A DNA stretch of 64,000 bases, taken from contig JBBMNZ010000003.1 in NCBI GenBank assembly GCA_037954325.1, positions 22,675,392 through 22,739,391 of the forward strand. The letters are read 5' to 3'. Within the stretch, counting starts at the first letter, position 1, and each line of letters opens with the position of its first letter. Of this stretch, positions 36,898-51,278 are shown one piece after another. The notes under the pieces are model-generated. The model did no database searches, was not told where the DNA came from, and was given only the letters and a program-made list of their open reading frames with translations. The stretch is from Fistularia commersonii. Lineage: Eukaryota; Chordata; Actinopteri; Syngnathiformes; Fistulariidae. Both the position numbers and the translations under genes were made by a program.

Positions 36898-37279
36898 ACC
36901 TAAACTACCCCCGCGCCAAGTCACACACACCATTTTTCTGTGTCCCGGCCACAACAAGTAGGCCACACTTGGCACTGTGTCCCACTCTGCCGTCACTATC
37001 CCAGATCTCGCGAACAACCCCGAGCTGTGTAATCTACCCCGTGCACGGTGTGTGTGTGTGTGTACACCATGTCCTGCAGAGCTGAAATGTCACTCTGCTG
37101 TGTGTAGGCCCAGGCGGGGGGGGAAAGCAGACAGCCCGAGCGATCATCCGGGGGTCTCTGCCCGACGGATTATGACGCAAAAAAAGTGATTCGTCTCACA
37201 GGAGTAACATCTGACGTGTCACCTACCTCTTGTTTTTGTTGCCCCCCCCCTTCACCCTCAGTCGCCTTTTTCAGCGGCC

Positions 37280-37889
37280 ATGGCGACCCTCCTGCGCTGC
37301 GTCTCCAGCTCCTCTCTGTTTTTATCCCAGCGAGGGGTCAGCCGCAAGATACCTGGAAGAAGGAATTTCAGAACTTTCCCCGTGTTATTGGACCAAACAC
37401 CCTCAAGAGGTAAGAAATGTACAGCTCAGCCAGGTTTAACCTTAAAGTATTGTTACAGAGGACAACTGTGTGCGTCTGTGTGTGTTTGTGTGTGTGTGGA
37501 TCTGTGGAGTTCATTCAAGGACACTCGTATTCTGGCCCAAAAAAGAGTGGAAAACACCACAGATTGTGAGCTATTTGCGCCGGCTTGTTTGCAATGCTCC
37601 CAAAATAGGGAAAGGTTGTTTCAAGCCGCTAGCTGTGCCGTGGGCGCCGCGGGCGCTGCGGACGCCGCTTACATTTTCCGAACAAACGAGAGGTCATGCA
37701 AAGGTGACCGTGTGAAAAGTCGAGCGGCGGGGTGTGGCAGGTTTTCCCCCCTCCGTCCCCCGGATGGTTGTTTTGTGGTGCGGGCGCTGAATCCGGGCGA
37801 ACGCGCTCTCACTGGGAGAAGATTTGTTACAATCCTCCTGGTTTTACGGAGTCTTTTTAAAGTCTGTGAGGGAGTGCAGGCCTCTCTGC

Positions 37890-37927
<38 letters not shown>

Positions 37928-39245
37928 TGGCGTGCAGCCAATCACCTGCTCCGTATGTCTCCATGGCGGCGAGGTCAGCACGCCTTGTATGGAGTGCCAC
38001 GTTAACTTGACACTTCTTCCAGTTTACTCGTGCTTCCCTACGCTGCTGCATAAAGTTACAAAGTAAAAAAAAAAATCTTTATCAAATATGCCATTTTGCC
38101 TTTGCATAACGTTTGCAGCGCTTTCCCAGATCTCTGTGAATAAGCTGTTTTTAAAGAGCACCCGGTCAGAGGTCGACCTGTGTGTCGCGTTTCAGGCGTG
38201 CCTTACAAAGACCTGGTGGTCGGCGTTCCGAAGGAAACCTTGCAGAATGAGCGGCGCGTGGCGCTGACCCCCGCCGGCGTGCAGGCGTTGGTCAAACAGG
38301 GCTTCCAGGTGCAGGTGGAGAGCGGAGCCGGGTTCGAGTCCAAGTTCTCGGATCAGGAGTACAAAGATGCCGGCGCAACCATCACCGACGTGAAAGGAGC
38401 GCTGGGTTCGGATCTGGTCCTCAAGGTTTTTGTAGACTTTTTGTTATTTTTATCTGTCGCGTCGCGTGAAAGGACTCCCGCTGTAAATTTGTTTTTTTTC
38501 TTTTTATTTTGCAGGTTCGAGCCCCGACTTTAAGCGAAGCAGATCTCCTGAAGAACAAATCCACGCTGGTGAGTTTCATCTACCCCGCTCAGAACCCCGA
38601 GCTGATGCAGAAGCTGTCCGAGAAAGCGAGCAACGTGCTGGCCATGGACCAGGTGCCCCGGGTCACCATCGCGCAGGGCTACGACGCCCTCAGCTCCATG
38701 GCCAACATCGCCGGGTAGGGATGCCACGGCGTGCACATTCTCGTGCGGCTGGTTTCAGCTGCTAGATCTTCTTTTTTTTTTTTCTTCCCCTCAATATTTC
38801 TCTTGCAGGTACAAAGCTGTGGTTCTGGCCGCCAACCACTTTGGCAGGTTCTTTACCGGGCAGATCACGGCTGCAGGGAAAGTGCCCCCTGCAAAGGTAG
38901 CAAACTTTTTACTTTGTGTGACTTTGACCAAATTAAATGACCCCTTTTTAAAAAGAGTGAAAAATGATCAGAATAATCATTACTTCGTGGAGTAGTGTGA
39001 GTATGTAAATAAGGATTGCTTTGACAATTCACTATGCACACACAGGATGTATCCCATCGCACATAAACAGGCTTCAAAATATCCCTTATCATAAATATGT
39101 ATCAATATTTCAAATCCTGTTTTTGTGTGTCTGTGTACATAACTATTCACGGTCAAGCCGGAAATTTGTCATAACCGTAGGATGAAAATAATAAAACTAG
39201 AAAATAATAATGATAAAATAGATAAATAAAAAAAAAATTGTAATT

Positions 39246-39296
<51 letters not shown>

Positions 39297-41733
39297 GTTT
39301 TTCATATACATGTGCATCTCTGTATATACATATGTGTGTGTATTTTTTACATACATACACAGCTGATCAGTTAATTGCTGTAAATGTGTGTCTTATCTAG
39401 TCTTTATCAAACCTTTTTTTATTATTATTATTTTAAATTTAGATGAGAGTATTTGTGTTTTGGAAATAGCGTGTTTGCCTCTGTCATTGCAGGTCCTGGT
39501 TATCGGCGGCGGGGTTGCCGGTCTGGCAGCAGCAGGGACCGCCAAGTCCATGGGAGCCATCGTCCGGGGTTTTGATACCAGGTAGGCCAGGAAGGTGTGT
39601 GTGTGTGTGTGTTTGGTGAAGAGGATGTTGATGCTTTTATTTGTTTGTTTGTTTATGTGTGTGTGTAACCCTGGTCTAAACAGATTTGTTTTGTGTGTGT
39701 GTGCGTGCGTGTGCGTATATATTTTGGCGAGCTGGGCCCAAGCTACAATATAATAATTTAAAAAAATGAAGTAAATTAAAAATAAATGAATAAATAAATA
39801 AATAATGAATTTATGTATGTATGTAAATATATATGTATATGTGTGTATGTGTATATATATTTATATATGTATGTATATATACACACACGTGTGTGTGTGT
39901 TTTTTTTTTTTCTTTTTATATATATATATATTTTTCTCCCCTACCTATCAGGCCAGCGGCTCTGGAGCAGTTTAAGTCGTTCGGCGCTGAGCCGCTGGAG
40001 GTGGACGTCAAGGAGTCCGGGGAGGGGGTCGGAGGTTACGCCAAGGAGATGTCCAAGGAATTCATCGAGGCGGAGATGGCCCTGTTCGCCAGGCAGTGCA
40101 AAGAAGTCGACATCCTCATCAGCACCGCCCTCATTCCGGGTCCGTCGGCTCACCGCCGTCTCCCACTCGGGCTGGAAATTAAACGGAGAACGTTCTTCCG
40201 TCTGCGCTCTCACCCTTTGGCCCCCCGAAGAGTCTCAGCTGCTTCGATGAGGCCTGATCACATGATAAACCCGGCTGGCGCCTCCTGCCGAAGGGCGCGG
40301 CTCGCCGATATCGCCGGGCGAACGTGCATTATCACTTCGCCCAAAGAGCCCGATTTGCTCAATATTTGAATATTTCTCCAAACCGTCTTGTCAAACTGAA
40401 AAAGCCTCTTGGATGAGGCGTGAATTGTGTTCAAGTGAGGAAATCCAATTCCAGTTGCCAGATTTCAACAAGAATATGCCGTGAATATGCGTTCATCCAA
40501 TCATCATCTAGCCAGTTAGTTCTGCAGGAGGATTCATTCACCTTCACTTTAGGGTCTCCAATGAGAAGCTCTTGAGCGATTGTATAAAATATGATGTGAA
40601 TTAGAGGGCTATAGAATAACTCTTTCATCAGTTATAGCACAGCTTCACATCGTCACTTTGCTCATAATTTATTCTTGAATATTGGTAAATAATGAGACTT
40701 TTTTTTTTTTTTAATGGATTATATAGTTTATTTATTTTTTACTTATATTTTCAGCTAGCTTGTCAATGTCTTGTCCTTGCTGCTAAACAATTTCCCATTA
40801 ACGTATATCTCTTCCGTCCCGCCTGCAGGAAAGCGTGCTCCCGTTCTCATCAAGAAGGAGTTTGTAGAGTCGATGAAAGACGGCTCGGTGGTGGTGGATC
40901 TGGCCGCGGAGGCCGGGGGCAACATCGAGACCACCAGGCCCGGGGAGCTGCACGTTCACAAGGTGCGTGTTTCTTCTTCAGTCGGTATCTACTACATCTT
41001 TACGCTTTTTCACTTTTTTTTTCATTAAAATTTCATTTAAAATCAAGAACGTGACCCACATCGGCTACACCGACCTGCCCAGCCGCTTGGCCACCCAGGC
41101 CAGCACTTTGTATTCAAACAACATCCTGAAGCTGTTGAAAGCCATCAGCCCCGACAAGGAGCACTTCCACTACGAGCCCAAGGAGGATTTCGACTACGGA
41201 ACCATCGACCATGTCATCCGGGGGACCCTCGTGATGAAGGTGGGTTTTTTTTTTTTTTTCGTTCGAGCCGGCAGACGCCATCCGCCCCTCGGTCGGCCAG
41301 ATTCTGTCACGCAAAGCGCGGAAAGAAGCCGAAAAACACACACACAACACACACGAGGGGGAAAAAAAAAACCTACTCCCAGCTGGGAATCGCTTGCACT
41401 GGAACTCTGCAGGAATGTTGCAAACAGTTCAAAATATAATTTTGCAGGAATTTTGGCTTTAACACATTGTTTGTGGCGAGACAAGAATGCAACCTCAACA
41501 TTCCATATCAGCTTTCCCTCTTGTTCGACTAAGTATTATCCCCCGCCCCCCCCAAAAAGGACATTTATCTTTCAAAACCAATGGTAACCGGCTCGTGATT
41601 GCTGTTTGTTCAGTATAATCTTGTATTTTTATATTCCGAGTCCCACATAGTGCCAGACCCCCTTTTATTTCATGCGTCTCTCTCACGCGAAATCCCGCGG
41701 ATGTCTTCTGTAATCCCGTCCGCCACGCTCTCT

Positions 41734-41772
<39 letters not shown>

Positions 41773-44700
41773 CCAGGAAGGCCAGAACATTTTCCCGGCC
41801 CCGCTTCCCAAGACGGCCCCCCCGCCGCCGCCGGCCAAGCAGAGAACGGTCGCCGAGCTGGAGGCGGAGAAGGCCGCCTCCGTTTCCCCGTTCAACCGCA
41901 CAATGACTTCCGCCGGCGTCTACACCGCAGGTCAGAGGCGACGATTTAACGACAAATTTAAATGAATCTTTGCAAGGAGGAGCTGGGGGGGGGTTGCAGG
42001 ATGAAGTTGAAAGCAAAATTTTATTGGGATCTTCTTGCTTCCCCGCCAGGTCTGTCCACCTGTCTGGCCCTGGGCATCATCTCCCCGAACGCCGCCTTCA
42101 CCCAGATGGTGACGACCTTCGGCCTGGCAGGGATCGTGGGTTACCACACGGTGTGGGGCGTGACCCCCGCCCTGCACTCCCCTCTGATGTCCGTCACCAA
42201 CGCCATCTCAGGTTGGATTTGGAGCGCATTGAATGTTTCCCTCCCCGTGTTAAAATCTCGACTTTCCTTGACTGCGATTCGTGCGCATGTGTGTGTGTGT
42301 GTGTTTGTGCTCAGGCTTGACGGCAGTAGGAGGCCTGGTTCTGATGGGTGGGGGTCTCACCCCTTCGACCCTCCCCGAGACGCTCGCTCTAGCCGCGGCA
42401 TTCGTTTCCTCCATCAACATTGCAGGTCTGACACATCGACACGGCCGTTACCACATGGGAGGGAGGGAGGGAGGGAGGATCCGTTCACCTGGTCATAGTG
42501 ACAACCATTCACCCTCTCATTCACTGGTCATACAGAGAGATGCAACCATTCTCATGTTTATATAGAGATATTCAACCTCTTATTTAACCAGTCATATAGA
42601 GACATGCAATAATTCACCCTCTCATTCACTGGTCATATAATGTGATGCAACCATTCACCCTTTTATTGCACAGGTTATATAGAGACGTGCAACAGTTCAC
42701 CCTGTCATTCACATGTCATATAGAAAAATTCATCCATTCATCTTGTCATTCACACCTCATAGTAACAACTATTCACTTACTTATTGCACAGGTCACATTG
42801 AAAGATGTATCTGTTCACATATTATCTAGTGGGTCACAGGCCCCATAGTGACACGCAACCATTCACTCACTCATTCCCACAGCATATAGAGTTATGCAAC
42901 CATTCACCCTCTCATTCACGGGTTATATAGAAACATGCAGGAATTCACCCTCGCATGCAGGTCCTAGAGAGATGCAACCATTTAAATGTGAAGACACGCA
43001 ACAATCATTCACCCTCTCATTCACGGGTCATATAGAGACATGCAACCATTCACTCACGCATTCACGGGTCATATAAAGAGATGCAACCATTCACAGGTCA
43101 TATAGAGACACACAACAATTCACCCTCTAATTCACATCATATAGAGATATGCAACAGTTCAACCCTTTATTTAACACAGACATGGGCATTTTATGGCCCG
43201 CGAGCCACATCCGGCCCGTTTTGCTTTTTTATCCGGCCCGCCAAACAATTTTCTTTGAATATCTTAACAAGTATTTTCAATCAATTATAAATTTAGAAAC
43301 TCCATATTTTTCCCTTTTTTTTTTTTTTTTTAAATTTCGTATGGATGATCACATTCAAAATAATGTCAGTACATTTATATGATCATTAATGATTTTAAAG
43401 TTGAAATAAAATGCCAAAAAATTCAAATTTTGAAAGTCCAATTTCCACAGTTTTCAATTTACATGATACCTGGTTAGCTCGTGCATAAAAATTCAATATG
43501 AAATGTGTCCCGCCGGCCAAAATAATGGCCCACCCCTGATTAAACAGGTCATATAGAAACACGCGACAACTCCCCTTCTCATTCACATGTCATAGAGAGA
43601 TTTTTTTTTTTTTTTTTCGCTGTCAGGTGGCTTCCTGATCACCCAGAGGATGCTGGACATGTTCAAGCGACCCACCGACCCTCCGGAGCACAACTACCTG
43701 TACCTCCTGCCGGGGGCGGCGTTCGTGGGCGGATACGGGGCGTCCATGGCGGCGGGATACAGTATCGAGCAGGTGACCGCCGCCCCCTTTGAGATGCTCC
43801 GTCCAATCGTTTTTCGTCGCTGACCGCGGTTGTTCACCGTCCGCCTCAGATGATGTACCTGGGGTCGGGTCTGTGCTGCGTGGGCGCCCTGGCGGGCCTC
43901 TCCGCCCAGGGTACCAGCCGTCTGGGGAACGCCCTGGGCATGATGGGGGTGGCGGGAGGCATCGCCGCCACCCTCGGCGCCCTCAAGCCGTCGCCGGAGC
44001 TCCTGTCACAGATGTCGCTGGCCATGGCGACCGGAGGAACGCTGGGTACGTGGAGTACAAGCGCCGATTTGCTTCATTTTTTGCAGTGTGTACGGTTTCC
44101 CCTGCATCTTCTCTAAAAAGTAAGTGAAGCTCAGACGTTGAATTCAGCCCACTTTACATAAAAAGACCAGAATCCATGTGGGAAAATAACAAATTTATCT
44201 CTTCCTATAGGTTACAAAATTCAAGATTACTGCTTTTATTCCAGATTTTATTGTCATCAATATTTAATTACATCATCAGACAGATGGTTGAGGAAAAATG
44301 TGAAGATGAAAATGTCTAAATTAACAATCTGTCAAATAATTTTTGGCTAATATGGAGTTGTTTTTTGTTTCTTTCCCAGACATTCTTTCATTTTTTTTTT
44401 TTGTATATTTATTTATTTATTATTCTTTTTTAAATTGATTATATTTTTGTAAGCAACACTCCATTACCACCACCATTACCATTTGTTTTTTTTGAACGCT
44501 AGTCCTCGGACCGCCGACTAGCACATCCCTCATTCGGCGTGCACTCCAAGAACTGTGGGACTTGTCATCGCCTCTGAGGTCCATGCATATTGATGGAAAT
44601 TCAAAAAAAAAAAAAAGGATTATAAATGTTCGAGGTTGTGTGCACGCATAAGTAACCCTGATTTAAGAATAAATAGATAAATAAATGTAAAACACCTAAC

Positions 44701-47700
44701 TGCTTTTGATTGGCTCCGAAGTTGAGACCCCCTTTTTTTTTTTTTTTCTAGAGTCGACTAACTGAAAGCAGGTGTCTGAGCTTCATCACCTCATTGTGTA
44801 AATGTTTGTTTTCTGCGTTCAGCCAACCTGCTCGGGAGCTTTTGCCACGGTAACGGTTCCGAGATCTACCAAAACACTTTTCACCCTCTCCCAGGTTTAA
44901 CCATCGCCAAGCGCATCGAAATCTCCGACCTGCCGCAGCTGGTGGCGGCTTTCCACAGCCTGGTGGGCCTGGCCGCCGTCTTCACCTGCATCGCAGAGTT
45001 CATGATCGAGCACCCGCACCTGGACACGCACCCGGCCGCCGGCGTGCTCAAGACGGTGGCGTATCTGGGCACCTACATCGGAGGGGTCACCTTCAGCGGA
45101 TCCCTGGTGGCCTACGGGAAGCTGCAAGGTACAATTTTGCTTTGGAGATCTCTTCCCCCGCCTCCCGTTGCGGAACAACTCACAATTTTTACATTTTTTT
45201 TTTTTCCACATTGCATCTCCCTGTTCATTCATCAACCTTGAAAAGCAAACAAAACAAGCTTTTATGAGATTCTTGCGGTGCTTTGGGATAAATCGATATC
45301 CCGATTATTCAGATACCCTCTTATTCTTGTCAATCAATATTTCACAATACTCAGTGGGGTGTGAATGATCAGGCAGCCAGTAAATCAGTTATCTTCATCG
45401 TGATGAATAAAGTTAGATTCCAATGTCTTTGATTTCGACACAAATAATTACAACATCAATCTTTAGTTCTGTAGTTTTATTATTTTCTCGGTTTTAGTTC
45501 ACTTGAAAGGTTATTTTGTGCCGATTTGGGAAAATAGCGGCCTTGGACCAGACCAGGGTTTGCGACGTGCACCAGGAGTGCAGCGTTCAAAAACAAGCGA
45601 GAAAGACGATATGGAAGGCGAAGCTACCGTGGCGTCCAAGTTTTCTGCATGGCGGGAATAGCAAGCAAGGACTTTCAGATGGGCTGAAGTGTTTTGATAG
45701 AATCGCTGCGCTGCTTCGCCGTGTGAAAACCTCCGCCGTTACATTGATTTCAGAGAAAATATTGATGTTCCTTGAGATCCGGACACCCCTCTGTAGCGTA
45801 GCACGCCGGAAGAACTGGGACATCATCGGTACATTTTCTTTTTTTCCCCAAGAAAACAGACGACTAGCGATCACGGTAGTTTTTAAAAATGGTGGCGCTC
45901 CGCAGTCCACACCAATAACTGATCGCCTACGTCACGTAAGTCCCTGCAGATCTCTAAAAAGCCTCGAAGCGGGAGCTTAAACGGGTCCGAGGTCCCTCTC
46001 CCAAATAAACATCCTATTTCCTGGAAAAAGTTATAGGAGCTGCAATAAGAGAAATGGGCTGTTGATCCAGGACAATGTCACAATATGTAGGGGAGAAAAA
46101 AAACCCCAACTGTGATTTCTGGACTATTGAGCGCACCTGAATATAAGCCGCAGGTGTCCGTAACATGAGATATTTGCACAGAAACTTTTTTTTTTAACTT
46201 TTCATTCAATACATACTTGAAATGCTTTTTTTTTTACTAAAAGCACCTGATGAAGAAGATTAATAATAAATAAGACAAGGAAAAGTCCATCAATCTATCT
46301 ATTTTTCTATCCCTGCTTTGTCCTCCTCCAGCGGATCGCTATCTTGGTCTTCCTCCTGCGCACTAAAACCATTAATCTTGTTTTCTTTGGTGTCGGAATT
46401 GAACAGCCTCAGAATTTTACGCTAATTTTATTGGTCCGAGGTGTTTGGCTGCATCAAGCTTGTTAGCCCAAAAAAAAAAAAAACATCAATTAGCCGCATC
46501 ATTGTTTAAGCCACAGTGTTCAAAAGGCGCGGGGGGGGGGGGGAAAGTAGCGGCTTATAGTCCGGAAATGACGGTTCATCAGTAAAATGATCTACGAAGA
46601 TATTTCCCAGCCCTGTCGCTCGGTGGATCAAATGTACCCGCACACAGATTTCCTGTTCTTAAACAGAATAAGTGAATGATGATTGTCGTGCATGTGGCGA
46701 ATTTCACTCGCTCTCCATTCGGTCACGACCTCGACGATAAACACAGCGAGCGCGTCGTCTGTCACTGATTGCGTCTCTCGTCTGGGGAAAGCCGAAGATC
46801 CTCTGCTAAATCCAAGGCCTGGACGGTGTGCATGTGTGTGTGTGTGTGTGTGTGTGACCGATGGAGAAGCGGCTCTGCCAATGTGATCTGGGTTAGTTTT
46901 GTGGATGCAACCAAGGAGAAAGCGTGCCGTTTCTCCCTCCTTCCCTTTGCGCAATGACTAAAATGTTTTTTTTTTATTTTCTAGGCATCCTGAACTCCGC
47001 TCCGCTGCTGCTGCCCGGACGCCACCTCATGAACGCCGGTTTGATGGCGGCGTCCATGGGCGGCATGGTGCCGTTCATGCTCAGCAGCAGCTACGGCACC
47101 GGCATGGGTTGCCTGCTGGGAGTGTCCGGCCTCTCCACTGTGATGGTGAGTACGAGAAGAACGAAGATCGGCGACCGGCGCCAGAAAACACGTCGACTGG
47201 TTTATTTGATACTCAAAACGATGAGTCATAACATAAACCTCCATTTTAGTCGAATTATATATCATTCCTGAAATTAATAGCGAACCCAGTGTTTAGACTT
47301 GGAGGGTGAAATATATTAAAAAAATCTTCATAATCTTCAGTGTAACTTTAAGGTCGGGGGGGGGGGGGCTCACAAAAGTACTCCTCAAAGGAAGTCTTTC
47401 AATATTAAAATACAAGTTATTTCAGCTTAAGAACCAATAAAACTGTTACATTTATCTTCATTATTTTTTTTTTTCTCGTTATTTTCCAGGGAATTTGAAA
47501 ATCACTTTATGATAATTCATACTTCAGTTTTCTGGTTCAGTGTTTTTTTTTTTTTTTAGCCACGGCACGTATTTTTCATATGAAAAATCACACGCAAATA
47601 GCAGAATCAAGATTTTTAATTCTCATTGTGCAAGCACAGTGAAGTTTTGCAACGAGAGCTACTGGTTCGGAGTATGGACAGGATTTAGAAAAAAAATTAA

Positions 47701-50700
47701 AATAAATAGACATGATCTGATTTATATTAGTGTGAGCAATAAATGTCTTTATTACAGTCATGTAATAAAAAGCCCAGCTCACGCAGGTATGTTGTGAAAT
47801 AGCTCTATTTTGCACTGTAGCAACATTAAATTGTTCTGCCTGTCACTGCATGGTGCACACATAGATAGATGTAAGAAAAACACTTTATTTGCGTTGAATA
47901 AATACTTTTTGGACCAATTGGGTGAAAGCGGGCAAAACTGCTCTGGTTGACCCCGGTCAATTATTTTGTCTTTTTTGTCAGCTGCTTGGACCGATGCTAA
48001 TCGCACCTTATTATCTCGTGACGTACCGCTGTCCGTGAGGTTTAACCGATATCTCCATCAGCTCATGTGGTTTCATTTTCAGGGTGTAACGCTGACGGCG
48101 GCCATCGGGGGCGCCGACATGCCGGTGGTCATCACCGTGCTGAACAGCTACTCCGGGTGGGCGCTCTGCGCCGAGGGCTTCCTGCTCGACAACAATCTCA
48201 TGACCATCGTCGGGGCCTTGATCGGCTCCTCCGGCGCCATCCTCTCCTACATCATGTGTGTGGTGAGTTGATTTAGATCAGTTTGATCATTAAATTCATG
48301 TTTTTATTCATGGAAGCAGAGAACAAGTGTCAAACTCAAGGTCTACGGGCAAAATGTGGCCCACTGTGTCATTTTTTGAGGCCTGAAAGAACGTTTTAAA
48401 AGGTTTGATTCTTTTAAAACAAACAAGTGAAAAGCGCGCATTGGCCATAAACTACATCTCCTGCAATTCATGCCGACCGTCATGTTACCTGTGAAGTGAC
48501 GGCATCCCGCCATTCGATCGCAGTATATTTACATCAATGCATTTTTTTTTTTTTTTTCCCCAACAAGTGGATTGAGAATGATCACTAAAAGTTGATGCAG
48601 ATAGAAGGCTGTTTCAAGAAAGACGGGAAGGCGAATACATGTTTGTGCTTCAAGGAGGAAAAACCGGTCTGTCTTTGTGTTTTGAGGTAGTGTCTGTTGT
48701 TTAAGAGTACAATCTCGGTGGCATTTTGACACCAAACAGGGAGCCGAATAGGCCAAAATTAGCCTTTCAGATAATCATTTTTTTTCCCAAGAATTACGAA
48801 AACCGCATCCAATAACACTGCAGCAGCGAAAGCTAGCTTTGTAACAGAGAAACTAGTACATTTTTTGTTTTTATATTGCATAAAATTTTGGATTTGAAAG
48901 AGTAATAAATACAGAATTATTTAACATTAAGGAGTATTTACATATATATTAAACGTTACATTTATACTGCAACCGTTACATGTGGCCTTTTGTGGCCCTC
49001 GGTGAAATTTAATTTAACACCCCGACATTAAAAAAAAAAAAACGTCTGTGAAGCGAAAGTGATTAATTTTTTTTGTGTCATTTATTAATGCACACAATCA
49101 ACTGATTACATGATTAGGGATGTTGATTGTGGCTTCATCATTAAATAAATTATTTCAGGAAAATAAAGTTTAAGGCGCTTCTCCACACAGTGCTGCTGGT
49201 TTATTTAAATAAAATGTATTTATTTGTCGTTTGTTCCTTTTTTAAAATGTCATTGTAATTTGAAGATGATGGCGATCTTGTAATATCTAAATAAAACGTG
49301 TTAAAATATTATTGTTCTTTCTGAACACGCCAGTAAAAGGATGGCAGTACACAGAGAGAGGACAATATATATATATTTTTTTGTTTTCATAAATACAAGA
49401 AGTTGACAATGAGTATTTTGCTTGGAGTTCAAAATGTTTTGTCGCATGCAGAAATGTAATTTTGTTTTCTTTGCAGCTGTTCATCAATTTAAAAAAAAAA
49501 AACAAAAACAAAAAAAAACCAACACATTTTGTTTATCCATAGCATAATGGCAAAAAGAAAAAAGTTACATGCAGTGTTAATTAATTTTAAATTTCAAAAG
49601 GGTGGTTCCTGGTGTATTTTTTACTGTGGGTGGCGCGGGATTTAAATAATCAAACTTTTGTCGTTATTTAATATCAGTATTTTATATAAATACACTTTAT
49701 ATTACGCAATCACAATAGTAAGTGCAGCAGCAAGGCGAAGGTGGAAACAGTTGTCTTTCAAAATAAAATCCGGAAGGTCTGATGGAAACAAAACAAACTA
49801 CAATTTTGTACCAAGAGAGATTTTCTTTGTGGACTGGGACTAAATGGCGTGGATCAGGGGTGTCAAACGTACGGCCCACGGGCCGATACCGTCACGCCAG
49901 GGGGTCCACTCCAGTCCAGTCCAATTTGAAAAAATACATAAAAATCATGAACTTTTTTTTTTTTTTATTAAAAATGTAGTTCCTATATTGTCTGCTAGGG
50001 GCGCACTGTTTTAGTCAGTGTTAGCAACATGGCACTACACTATGTGACTCAAAACTTACAGTGGATGGCAGGAATGCGGCTTCCGGGTCTGTAAATAGCA
50101 TTTTATCTTATTTTTAGAAATTTTCCTGAAACTGGGAATAGTGTTGCACTTTTCTTAAAAATTCTCTGGTTGCTCATCAAATTTTTATTTTTTTTATTTT
50201 TAAAGGAACAGTTCATTACATTTAAGATTTTTACAATTTACCTGTTCTCCTTTATGCGAAAAACAACCTTTACCTCTAAAAGAGCATTTTGGGCACGTTT
50301 CCCCGCAATAAAGAAAACACCAGGAACCACACAACCCTTTTGAAATTCAAAATGAAATAACTCTGCATATAACATTATTTATCTTTTTTTTTTTTGCCTT
50401 TACGCTTTTGTATCCAAATGCACTGCGGATTTTTGCATGGAAAAAAAAAATCTCCGAAAAAAAAGACATTTGGTTGAAGGTTACTTTTAAGAAAATTCTC
50501 TGTGTCTATTTGAGTCCTTCTGGTATTCATGAAAAAAAAGACAAACTTAAAATATCATCCTTTTCCTGGCGCACATAGTTCTTTATTAAGAGCGACAAAA
50601 ATATTTCAACACGTTTTATTTAGATGTTAAAAGATTGCCATAATATTCAAAATTTAAATTTTAGAAATGAACAAACTAAAATAAATTACAATAATAAATC

Positions 50701-51243
50701 ATAATATTTTTTATTACATACTCGATTCTCTTCAAAAGCAATGGCGAGCTGCATCAGATGATTCAAAGTGCCTGAAGAACGAAAACAAAGGAAAATATTT
50801 GGACCTTGCGTTTCTAAGTAATCATGCTACAATTTTACTGGTCGGGCCCCCTTGACATCATCAAATTATGCCATATGTGACCAAAATGAGTCAACGTAAT
50901 GTGAGAATGATTGGTTGTATGTCTCGTATGAACGAGAAGTTAATTGCATTATGGTGCCGCCGTACATTGTGACTCCTTATCCTCCTCCTAAGGCGATGAA
51001 CCGCTCCTTGCCCAACGTGATCCTGGGCGGCTACGGCACCACCTCCACCGCAGGCGGGAAGCCCATGGAGATCGTCGGCACTCACACCGAAGTCAACGTG
51101 GACCAGACCATCGATATCATCAAAGAGGCCAGCAACATCATCATCACGCCAGGTACTGCACGTCCCTGCTCCCGGACGCTGGGTTGAAAAATCACACTTT
51201 GACAAATCAAGATTTAATTTTTAACTGGTGCAGTGTTTGTTAT

Positions 51244-51278
<35 letters not shown>

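Larger units (their letters stand above)
35554..37261. other. Divergent afg2b/nnt intergenic region
   Basis: It separates two head-to-head genes and should hold both promoters, but no TATA box is evident. It contains a CTCF-type motif at 36.23 kb and a long GT tract at 36838-36897. An acceptor (caccctcag, ending at 37261) implies a 5' non-coding exon of nnt somewhere upstream, whose boundaries I cannot fix. Confidence 0.45.
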
